A stretch of DNA of 64,000 nt from Diphasiastrum complanatum (lineage: Eukaryota; Streptophyta; Lycopodiopsida; Lycopodiales; Lycopodiaceae). Numbering within the stretch: position 1 is the stretch's first letter; every line of letters begins with the position of its first letter. The translations under genes were made by a program, and so were the position numbers. The DNA lies in the NCBI GenBank assembly GCA_029204225.1, contig CM055108.1, forward strand, positions 10,138,293 to 10,202,292, written 5' to 3'. Under the pieces are notes generated by a model. It worked only from the letters and a program-made list of their open reading frames with translations, had not been told where the DNA came from and ran no database searches. Positions 55,119 through 64,000 of this stretch are shown here, one piece after another.

Positions 55119-56032
55119 CATGCTTATACATGAGTTCTCTTGGATTCATCTATCCATTGGTACACTATCTTGATGATATCTTGCAATCTTGTGTGTAGAA
55201 TGCTCATATTTTGTTATTTTTGGATCCACACATGGAAATACAGTAGGGTACTATTATTGTACGGACAACAACTTCATTTTGTCATATGTTTGATGTTTGA
55301 TTAGTATCTTGTTGAGTTTACATCTCTTTCATCAAGTAGAAGTTGATTTTCTACATTGCAAATGGTGTAAATTGTGTTGGCTTTCTTAACCAAAGATCAA
55401 GGGATGATTTTGGATCTTAATGATCTGAAATTATTCACATGGTATCAAACCTCTTTTGGTGCAGGTTATGGAAGGTACAGCCACATTTAGCAAATATTTG
55501 GAGGATAGAGCATGCTAGAATAGTTTCTACTTAAAAATCAAGAATTTTGCATGTGTAGAATTGATCTTTTGTAGGTCAAAACTCAATTAAGGTTTATCAA
55601 CTTGAAGTAGGTTGATTTCACACGTGTGTAACTAAAATTGGGCGATTCTAATTGCATAGGAAAGCTTCATTATAAGCTACAAGATTCGATATCAGGATTT
55701 GTGCAATTGCATGTAGAAATTGGAAGATTCAATTTTTTGTGATTTTGTCAAAACCCTAATTTTGATTGGATCTCTATTTTTTGAAGTTGATGGACTTTTA
55801 TACAGTGTTTTTCAATATTAGAAAGTGGCAAGATTCATTAGATTGTGTGTGGATTATAGGTTGATCAAGAATTCTTCATTCTATGTCTTGATTTGCTAGT
55901 AATAGTGCTAGAAGTTCAAAATTGAGAGTTTCCATATCTTTGTGATTTCTTTTTGAGTACATTTGTTGTCATTCAAAAGAGTGCTTTGGGCATTGGAACA
56001 AGTTGAAAGGAGAAGATCAGGTCACTTCCACA

Positions 56033-56640
56033 TGGCTACAAGTGGAGGCTTTATGTTGGAGAGCAATGATAGGCATGCCTCAATCAACTATTCTACTTGG
56101 AAGGTGAGGATGGAGTCCTTATTGGAGATGAATGAGTTGATGGAGATTGTTGCAGCCTCAAGATCAAGTGAGGTATGACAAGAGAGCCAAAAGAGCTCTA
56201 CACATGATAAAGATGAATGTTACCAATGTGTGTCTCAAAGAAGTGGTAAGTGTAATTCATCTTGAGAGTCTTGGGAAGCTTTGAAAAAGCTTCATGAATC
56301 CAAGTCTACATCTAGAGTGTTGACTCTAAGAAAAAAAATTCTTCAAGGTTTGCAAAAGAAGGAAGAGAGTGTTCATGCTTTTGCATTGAGAGTTAAAGCA
56401 TTTAATGATGAGCTAGCATGTATTGATAAAAGCAATAAGGAAGGAGAACTTGTTCAAGTTATTCTTAATGGTTTGTTGGATGATCATGCTAACCTTGTTC
56501 AAAGATTTGCTATTAAAAGGCTTTGCCAAGCATGGTGGATTTGCAAAAGATTTTGGTGAATGAGGAGTTTAGGCTTCAAGCAAGAGGTGGATCTACATCA
56601 ACATCTCAATATGAAGAGGAGGCTATGTTCATCAAAGGCA
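56033..56640 (+). pseudogene. copia gag, frame-broken
   Basis: 'NYSTWKVRMESLLEMNELME' at about 56090 and 'ESKSTSRVLTLRKKILQGLQ' then 'LRVKAFNDELACID' and 'GELVQVILNGLLDDHANLVQ' at 56290-56510. These match copia gag, closely resembling the gag of the element at 20659-25225. Two or more frame changes and a lost stretch near 56170 break it. Confidence 0.85.
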
Positions 56641-56660
56641 AGTATAAGGGCACATATCCT

Positions 56661-57297
56661 TGTAGAATAGGGCGAGTTTGAGTTAGGTAGATCAAGTTCC
56701 AATGACATGCAAAAAGTCTATTTGGTCTAGTATGACATGCAACAATGTTCACAATGTCTAGATTGACATGCATGTAGATTTACACATAGAATTGGTCAAA
56801 TATGGACTTGGAGGAACTTGAGCCATCATAAATGCATTATGTCCTAAGTTTCTATCGAGACATGCATAGCATGCAAATACTCTAATGGACACATGTAAGT
56901 AGAATTGTAGGTTCATAGTTGAAAAATTGACATTTGGAAAAGGTAGGTAGAAGTTAGGTGCAATTTCTGCATGCAAGCTGTTAGGTGTCAATATGGTAGT
57001 AGTTTACACCTGAATAAGTGTAGGGAATGCATTGAATGCTAATAGTACCACAGATTTATGCTCTCCTATATACGTACATATGGTTCTCATTCATTTCTAA
57101 TGATGAATCAAGCTTTGGTAAGGTCATAATGTCAAAATTGGATCTCATTCTATTTTGCTTGTAGTTGTATTCTCTCTCTACTGGTAGATTGTAGTATTAC
57201 TCTGCAGGTGATTTGCGTGCTACCATAAAGCATGGTAAAGATCATTCACACTTTTCGTGTGGTTCCCCACACGTGTGAAGTTGCTAGATTTTTCACA
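56661..57297 (+). repeat. second LTR-like sequence ending at a primer-binding site
   Basis: Ends TTTTTCACA, directly followed by TGGTATCAGAGCC at 57298-57310 (tRNA-iMet primer-binding site). It contains a CACACGTGTG box at 57268-57277. The left edge is uncertain; TGTAGAATAGG near 56661 follows broken gag sequence. No partner LTR was seen. After the primer site the interior (57311-57860) shows no coding domain. Confidence 0.55.
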
Positions 57298-57310
57298 TGG
57301 TATCAGAGCC
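57298..57310 (+). promoter_or_regulatory. tRNA-iMet primer-binding site
   Basis: TGGTATCAGAGCC, the standard plant LTR-element primer-binding sequence, directly after a CA end. Confidence 0.8.
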
Positions 57311-57865
57311 ATACCATGCCTTCAATGCTACTAACATCAGGTGTATGAATAATTTTGTGACAATTCAAGCTAGGAAGCTATTTAGCACTTTTTTGCTATC
57401 TATTCTTGAACAGTTTTTGGATAAATGAGGTTAGAATTGATATTTTCAGTCCAAAACAGAGGATGTACAGAATTTTGACTTTTCACACGTGTGAAAACCA
57501 TAATACATCATTTCATTCTATTTCCTTGATGCTAGGTCCAAAGGTACTGAGATTATAGCTTGGTGGAAAGCTAGAAGAGTCTACTTTCCATTGCAATTGG
57601 TTTCAATTCATTTTGATGATCATAGTAGGAGTTATAAGCTTTAAAGAAGGGTAGGGAGAGACCCAAAACCCGAGTGGACACTTTTTGATGTGAATATATT
57701 GCATGCATGATTCATCGTTCACAGTTTGTGTACTCAATCAAAGATAGAATTGGATAAGACAAGTTTTTGTTGTCATAGTCACATCATTTCACACAAAGGG
57801 TTGTGTTTGAGTTGCATGTATGTCTTAAGAGTGTTTCTCATTCATTTGCTTGCTTCAACCATTTT

Positions 57866-58320
57866 TGTCATAATGGTGCAGAGAATCTTATTGAAAGATT
57901 TAGCTTGGCCATTACCCTTGGGATAATATGGAGTACTAAAAACATCTTCCCAAAAACACTATATCGTTTGATTAACAAAGTGTGTACCCCGGTCATTGAC
58001 AATCTCGATCGGACATCCAAATATGATAATGATATTTTCATAGAGAAACTTAGCCATAGATTTTGCATCAACAACTTTGACAGCTTTGGCTTCAACCCAC
58101 TTGGTCATATAATCAGTTGCTACGATAATCTATCTGGCTTGAGATCCTCGCACCACAGGACATAATCTAGGCCCCATTTTTCAAATGGCGCTTGCGAATG
58201 TAAGGGTCCATAGTTCTGTCTCGTAGACCATCGTGCTCGTTGGCAAACATCACATGACTGAATATAATTTTCTGTGTCAATGGTGATGAAAACACCCCAA
58301 AACACATTTATCTATGCTAT
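57866..58320 (-). pseudogene. Ty3/gypsy integrase remnant
   Basis: Minus-strand 58120-58305 reads 'YIQSCDVCQRARWSTRQNYG' then 'PLHSQAPFEKWGLDYV', the HHCC finger end and linker. It continues in broken frames over 57866-58110 with 'ATDYMTKWVEAKAVKVVDAK'-like and 'VNDRGTHFVN'-like traces of the catalytic core. Part of a minus-strand element whose primer-binding site may be at 59690-59711. Confidence 0.75.
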
Positions 58321-59689
58321 GTGACATCGCTCTATCCGCTGGCTCTAGCAGCTAGTTTCAGGGGTCATTTTGGCCCAAGGATGGCCAAAAAAGATACCTT
58401 CTTGCCAAAGTTATCCCTTTCCAAAGGGTGACGCAAATTTGAACTATTTCTTCAAAAAGAAGATTTTTAATGAATAATGGCATTTCATGCCCTTTCGGTC
58501 CAATATCCATTTCAGAATGAATATTTTTAAAGAAGTTGAAGGACCAATCGCCCTTCGGACCCCTTCAACCTACATCAAGCCCATCCCATGGCTTGGCATT
58601 GATCCGACAGCCCACGATGATTCAATCTTTATCGTTGATGTAAGAGGGTCCTAAATCAATGGTCTACAGCCGTTTAACACCCTTAAGTCTTCTCCTGTAG
58701 CCGCCACCCACTTCAAAACACTACCCTCCTACTTTAATTGGCCGCCCAAGCTCTCCCACGAGCTCTTTCCTCCTCCTCCTTCCTCCCTCACCTTGTAGCT
58801 ATGGTAAACAAGGGTTTTGGCAACCACCTTCAAATCATTCCAACATTCTGATGACACTGCGGCTACCCACGGCCTCCTGGCCTTACTTCCACTCCTGTAG
58901 GGCACCCACCATCATGGCTTTACAGCTTGGAAATTTGACTCCTACAGCTCAAGATCCAAGGTTTTCACTAGCAAGCTTTTTGGGGTTTGAAGACCTCTCG
59001 CTACCAACCAATCCAGCATCCTAATGAGGGCGCGGCTGTCCACGGCCTTTTAGAAGCAGCTCCTCTATAGTAGGGTGCCCACCATCCATGCTTCGTTGGT
59101 AGAAACCCTAGTTGTCCATTTTTTTTTCCCATAGGCAGAGAGAAAGGTTAATTGCTCTTTACATGCTTCATGGCTGACTACATCCTTCTAAAATTAGCTT
59201 GGCCTCAGTAGAACCTTCTTGAGTAGTAATTGATAGTGCCCAATTCCATCAACCGTAGAGAAAGATCCATGGTTTTTTGATTTTTTCCGAAAACTAGACC
59301 ACCGTAGCTAGTTCCCCGAACTGCTTCTTTCTCTTCACACTGTAAATGGATTTCAAAATCCACTCACCCCTGAGTTACTACTACCTTGCAACTTGTTCTG
59401 ATCCACTCCGCTCCCCAATTGACGGAGTACTTAGAGAAACCCAGCCAACTTCCTATCATAGCCACATACAACCATTTTAGAGCAATTTTTCATGAATTCT
59501 CCTGGGAATCCACTTACGACGATTGTTCTGATCTTCTCCAAAGCTCCAATCGAAGGAACTTTGCTGTCTCCTGCCATCCGGACTGCCGATACCCTGTATA
59601 GAGTCCTCTCTCCTGAGACGCTCTGGGTGCTATTTCTCTTGGTGAAAGACGCTATCCCATAGCTCCATCAGATCGTGCATACCTGCAAC
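58321..59689. other. unassigned interior of a minus-strand LTR element
   Basis: Lies between the gypsy integrase remnant and a minus-strand primer-binding site. It is more GC-rich than its surroundings. A diverged repeat, GGGC(G/A)CCCACCAT, occurs near 58900 and 59080. No pol domain was recognised, so RT and RNase H are probably deleted. Confidence 0.35.
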
Positions 59690-59711
59690 ACCCTGACGCT
59701 CTGATACCAAG
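59690..59711 (-). promoter_or_regulatory. primer-binding site of a minus-strand LTR element
   Basis: Minus-strand TTGGTATCAGAGCG matches the initiator tRNA complement. The sequence above 59712 should be the 5' LTR, but its far end is undefined and no partner was found. Confidence 0.6.
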
Positions 59712-60419
59712 TTGAAATTTTGATAGAATATAGTGGAGTATGCAGATCACATCACACAATCACCATAGCCACTCCTCACAAGCTCTCACAGATGGCACAA
59801 CAAAAGTTAATAAATCACAAAGAAACACTATACATATAGAGTATTCACAAACTGCATGAAAAGGCAGGTGTCCTAAAATTGGCCTACTACCTCTCAAACT
59901 AAGGTCGAGCCCAACATGACCAAATTTGACCGACAAACTTGGGACATGCCCCCAAGTATAGCAAGTACTGTAAATAACTCTGTATAGGCTAATTCTTCCT
60001 ATGTGTGGCTACTCAACTAACCCAAGTAGCTGGCTACGGGATCAGTGCCCGATCAATATATCCTAACGGGTCACGTCCCGATCACAACCATATATAGTAA
60101 ACCAAATAAGTTGTACAATAATTACATCATCACATTTAGAGCTTATACTAATGAATCAGATCAAAACTGATTTCTAAATATAACTCACATGAATAAGTTC
60201 ATCTTCAATTGGATCTGGTATGGGCTCTGTTGATATCCAAGCTACATTCAGCACATTCGATGGAAAAGTGACCAATGTATCCAAAGTTCGATCCAGTAAT
60301 GAAATCTCACTTAATTCGGATTGATAAAAAAGTAGTTCTTGATGGACTTCTAGATCATATTGAGTTAACTTTTTGGGAAAGACTATCTGATTCATTTCCT
60401 CAACTGATAGCTAGTCCTC
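59712..60419. other. possible LTR remnant and spacer
   Basis: Follows the minus-strand primer-binding site. No second copy and no coding domain. A 73-codon minus-strand open stretch at 60174-60395 has no recognisable family. Confidence 0.3.
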
Positions 60420-61320
60420 GTTGAAGTAAATTATTCTACGACCGAAAGCGAGGCTTTAGCAATGATATGTGATGTCCAAAAATTACATTATTATTTATTA
60501 AAAAATCAATTCACGTTTTATACTGATCACCAAGCATTGTTATATCTATTGAATAAACGCAACACTGGTTGTATAGCTAGGTGGTTACTTATCCTTTTAG
60601 AATTTGACTTCAAGATTATCGTTAGAGCAACATTTTCTTGTTGACCATTTATCTAGGATAGCATCAGCTGATAGAGTCACAGAGCCTATCAATGACTACC
60701 TACCGGATGCCTACCTATTCCAAATTGATGTTACTCCTAGATGGGCTAAAGAATTAGTCTCATTTCTATTAAGTGGAGCACTGGACCCAACTATGTCTAA
60801 AGTCGATAAGTGTAAACTGATATTCAAATCAAAGCCTTAGCTTTTAATTGTTGGACAATTGTTTAAAAAAGGTGTAGATGGAATAATTAGGAGGTGTGTT
60901 AATGAAGATGAAGTAGAACAATAATTTCTCTGACACATGAAGGTGAAGGAAGAGGGCACTTCTCGTTCAACAGTATCGCTAAGAAAATTTTATTAGCCGG
61001 GTACTGGTGGCCGATGTTATTTAAAGATACTTATGCACAAATCAGAACATGTGATGTCTGCCAAAGAATAAACACTCCTCAACAAGCTGATTTTATACCT
61101 TTAACTTCAATAACCGAAGGAGAAGCGTTTCATAGATGGGAAATTGATTTTATAGGACCAATTATTCTAGCCACCTGAGGTACTCAATCCAGATATTATA
61201 TCTTAGTAGCCACTAACTACGCTACGAATTGGGTAGAAGCTAGAGCAACAAAGCAAGCTACTGCCAAAGTTACAGCCAAGTTTTTGTATGAAAATATCAT
61301 CACCCAATTCATTTACAAAT
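60420..61320 (+). pseudogene. Ty3/gypsy RNase H and integrase remnant
   Basis: The plus frame reads 'NYSTTESEALAMICDVQKLH' and 'FTFYTDHQALLYLLNKRN' (RNase H). A frameshift near 60640 leads to 'LVDHLSRIASADRVTEPIND'. Further breaks give 'YWWPMLFKDTYAQIRTCDVC' (integrase HHCC finger), 'HRWEIDFIGPII' and traces of the core to about 61320. Stops throughout. Confidence 0.85.
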
Positions 61321-62754
61321 GAGTCAAAAGATCTGCAAAATGATGTCTCTTGCCTACTTATAGACAATCCCCATAAACATAACTATGTTGCTAGATAGTT
61401 AGCCCTTGTTAAGTCTTATTTAGTCTAAATTTGGCCTTGTTGGCCTGTTATCCTTATTCGATTATTTTGGAGGGCCTCAAGAGGGAACCGTCTTATTCTT
61501 AAAGATAATCATAATAGCTCCTCATGCGCCTACAAAGCTTACAATGGATATGATATCGCGTTAATAGGCATTGATGTACTAAAAGTACATGACAACCAAA
61601 TCCTATTCCTTTAGTATAGCGACAAGGTGCCCTATCGCAACCATCGCCGAGATTGGCTTTACCTCTCATTGTAGCTAGAACTCAAAGGTTAGTCGTGCAA
61701 ATTTCATTAATTACATTGAATTATGAAATTAGTGATTACTGAAACTTTGATAATCAAATTTATGACTACCTTTATCAATTTGTAAGCAATAAATTGAAAT
61801 AGTCATTTTTTGAAATTGTGAGCGTGCTATAAAAATACAAATACTTAATAGCAAAATTTGTCATCACTTTTGTCGAAATTGGCTGCAATATTGTCAATTT
61901 ATTATTTTAAAAGTTATGCATGAGTTTGTGACTCTTGATTGGGACATAGTGACGTGATAAATACTCAAATATAAAAATAATTACTACTATTGTATAGTCA
62001 AGACTAGAATTATTGAAAATTTGAAACCATTAATATGAAGTAGTCAATAATGAGAACTATACGTCAAGATTCACATTATTCAAATCACAAAATAGTGAAT
62101 GTTGAATTCCAAAATTATGACTATTAAAATTTCAAAGTGAGAAAGACATTTCAATCACTACATAACATTGTAAAGTTAGGAAATGACTATATATTTTTCA
62201 TTCATTCACAATGAATGGTCGTTTCTCACGTAAAATATCTACAATCTCAAAACACCACAATAATGTCAAGGCCTTTGTTGTATGCCACAACGTTCTTGTT
62301 CTTTTAATTGAAAATGAAATAATCATAAAAAATTTGAATTTCATAGGACGTCAACACATAAACACTTTACTCTAATCTTATTACATATTCACATCAAATT
62401 TAGTATGTTTGAAACTTTCATCTCATATGAAAGTCAAAAGTATGTTTGAATTGAAAATGAATTAATCATAAAAAAGTTGAATTTCATACTCATAAATCAC
62501 AATAGGATTGAGGTTGAAATCTTATTACATCTTACATCAAATTTAGTATGTTAGAAACATGCATCTCATATATGAAAGTCAAAATTATGTTCTAAACATG
62601 CATCTCATATGACATATCAAAAGGAAAAAATCAATCCTTCAATAATATGACTATGCATGTCAAATTCCAACGTGGGATAAAATATTAATATATAAAGAGA
62701 AAGAGAGAGAATGATAGTGATACGAGGAAATTATCCTTCAATGTGTCATGTATG
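61321..62754. other. unassigned AT-rich intergenic sequence
   Basis: No gene or element domain. A diverged pair containing GAAAATGAA(A/T)TAATCATAAAAAA(A/G)TT occurs near 62309 and 62450, and two AGTATGTT-containing stretches with 'CATCTCATATGA' suggest old local duplication. Confidence 0.4.
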
Positions 62755-63316
62755 CTCTAGTCTAAGAAGAAGATGACATTGAAACACCAATTTTAGGAAA
62801 TAGTAGTGAACACTGAATCCAGATGTGACGAGCTTATATAAATCAAATGGATAATTGCTGTCATAATGAAATTGAGACTATATATCTTAACATTTTTCTC
62901 TTTCAATCTAAGATCATCGTTGTGGGAAGCTTATTCAAAAAAAAAATCAGTCTTGCCCAACCAACTAGTACTCATTCTATTTCAATTTTAGTTTTGTAGT
63001 CCTATATAACCAACTCTTTTCAGCTGGCTGTATAAATAACCAATTAGTCATTATGGCTGAAGTAGTTTGTGGGTCAACTCATGTTCCTTGGTCTATATGT
63101 TTCTGTCAATATTTGTTTCGAAATCGATTCCGGAAGTTAGAACACGTTACTGTTTAGAAGGCTGTAGAGAATAGACTTCTTAGATGCTTTGCTGCATGGA
63201 AATTGTAGTTTTGGATAACGTCGGGTATCAGAGTACTGAGGGTACTGACTCAGCTTTCCATTCAAAGTGTTTCCTATATTGCGTGAAATTGAGCCTCAAT
63301 TTTTGCTTATAAAAGG
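62755..63316 (+). promoter_or_regulatory. 5' flank of dirigent gene (copy with downstream gene)
   Basis: Colinear with the orphan copy at 52998-53745 but shorter. It leads into the TATA box and transcribed leader of the dirigent gene, so it includes the proximal promoter. Confidence 0.7.
63308..63314 (+). promoter_or_regulatory. TATA box of dirigent gene
   Basis: TATAAAA within GCTTATAAAAGGCGG. It predicts transcription start near 63340 and a 5' UTR of about 155 bases that includes the (GA)n tract. The position is conserved in the orphan copy (TATAAAG at 53737). Confidence 0.75.
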
Positions 63317-63382
63317 CGGCTGGACGATCGATATTATGAAACAGAACCAGGCTCCGCGCGCCAGCTATCGATCGATCGATTG

Positions 63383-63384
<2 letters not shown>

Positions 63385-63443
<59 letters not shown>
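63385..63443. repeat. (GA)n microsatellite in dirigent 5' UTR
   Basis: About 29 GA units after an ATCGATCGATCGATTG stretch. Predicted to be transcribed. Confidence 0.95.
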
Positions 63444-63446
<3 letters not shown>

Positions 63447-63493
63447 AATCACCAGCTACCAATTTTTCTTGAATATCTGCAGAAGTGTTGATA

Positions 63494-64000
63494 ATGATCA
63501 ACAAAATGGAAGTAATCAACTGCCGGGTGCTTGAACGGCTCGCTTGTTTTGCTTTAGTAGTGATACTACTAAAGTTTAGTAGTGATACTACTAAATAGTG
63601 GGTCACTATTTACTGTTGTTGCAGACGCTCGTCAACTTCCAAAGAAAGAAACTTACGAATATTATGTTCAGGTCATAAGATCAAACTTTAGCTTCAGTGA
63701 TCCCACGGCTGTACATATTGCGGGTAAAGGTGGTCCGGATCCATCACCTCCTTATGCCTTCGGCGATACTGTTGTGTTCGATGATAAGATCACAGAAGGT
63801 CCCGATTTCTCCTCTAAGGAACTAGGCAGAGCCAAGGGCACATTTTTCCAACCAAATCATAATAGTTCTGATGCTCTGAAGATATTGGTAGTTTCAACTT
63901 TGAATTTCACTACTGGAAAGCTGATCGGCACTCTTCCTGCTACGTTCTTAGAGGATACCAGCATACCAGTGCGGACTTTCGCATTCCACGGAGGAACTGG
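63494..64000 (+). CDS. dirigent-family protein, partial at right edge, frame broken in signal peptide
   Basis: Dirigent proteins are secreted beta-barrel proteins that guide phenoxy-radical coupling or related terpenoid/lignan chemistry; that role is known for the family and inferred here. The main frame from about 63573 gives 'ARQLPKKETYEYYV', 'PYAFGDTVVFDDKITEGPDF', 'SSKELGRAKGTFF' and 'LNFTTGKLIGTLP' through 'VRTFAFHGGTG'. These include the family's D-D-x2-T-x-G-P and G-R-A-x-G blocks. The likely start is ATG 63494 or 63506, followed by a hydrophobic signal peptide ('LACFALVVILL'). That frame meets TAG at 63596 because a 22-bp unit is tandemly duplicated at 63553-63596. Splicing out the extra bases would need a 46-bp intron, shorter than normal for plants. 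About 60-70 C-terminal residues lie beyond the window. Confidence 0.8.
63553..63596 (+). repeat. 22-bp frame-breaking tandem duplication
   Basis: Two copies of TTTAGTAGTGATACTACTAA plus two bases, at 63553-63574 and 63575-63596, differing only at the last base. Each copy is itself an imperfect palindrome (AGTAGT-GAT-ACTACT). Confidence 0.95.

Overview
The window looks like nuclear DNA from a land plant with a large, repeat-rich genome. Evidence: host genes broken into short exons with GT/GC-AG introns of up to 7 kb, introns packed with decayed Ty1/copia, Ty3/gypsy, LINE and hAT-like DNA, very long (GA/CT)n microsatellites, and plant-specific families (dirigent protein, EF-hand mitochondrial-type carrier of the At2g35800/SAMTL class, plant NERD-domain protein). 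A fern or gymnosperm would fit this intron and repeat load, but the lineage cannot be fixed from sequence reading alone.

Layout. 0-6.7 kb: repeat debris, comprising a hAT-type transposase scrap, a copia RNase H fragment beside an LTR edge, a 2.5-kb short-LTR element that carries only gag and protease, and a copia RT remnant. 6.7-18.5 kb: a plus-strand NERD-domain gene. Six phase-consistent exons are visible and the 5' exon(s) were not found. Its 6.6-kb second visible intron holds two head-to-head copia scraps, a (GA)n tract and a long decayed minus-strand copia element. 19.2 kb: a hAT-like MITE with 8-bp target duplications. 20.66-25.22 kb: a young non-autonomous copia element with 699-bp LTRs differing at only two sites I could find, and perfect 5-bp target duplications (CCATA). 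25-31 kb: mostly unassigned, with small tandem duplications and one copia scrap.

32.26-49.35 kb: a seven-exon gene for an 833-residue EF-hand/mitochondrial-carrier protein. All splice phases agree. Intron 3 (6.3 kb) appears to use a GC donor and contains gypsy and copia remnants. Intron 6 (7.2 kb) contains microsatellites, a second hAT-like MITE with a 36-bp perfect palindrome, short-palindrome arrays, and an internally deleted LINE with a coiled-coil/RRM-like ORF1.

49.4-62.7 kb: repeat-dominated, with copia and gypsy pieces and two LTR/primer-binding-site junctions. It also holds an orphan copy of the promoter-side flank of the dirigent gene (53.0-53.75 kb). 62.75-64.0 kb: the genuine dirigent flank, a TATA box, a (GA)n leader and the start of a dirigent-family gene. 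The signal-peptide region of that gene carries a 22-bp tandem duplication that throws the reading frame; the gene runs off the right edge.

The three host genes show no functional linkage to each other. No operon, CRISPR array, tRNA or rRNA gene was seen. No clearly new molecular system was recognised. The most notable items are the frame-breaking duplication in the dirigent gene with its orphan promoter copy, the two palindrome-array MITEs, the young gag-protease-only copia element and the GC-AG intron.
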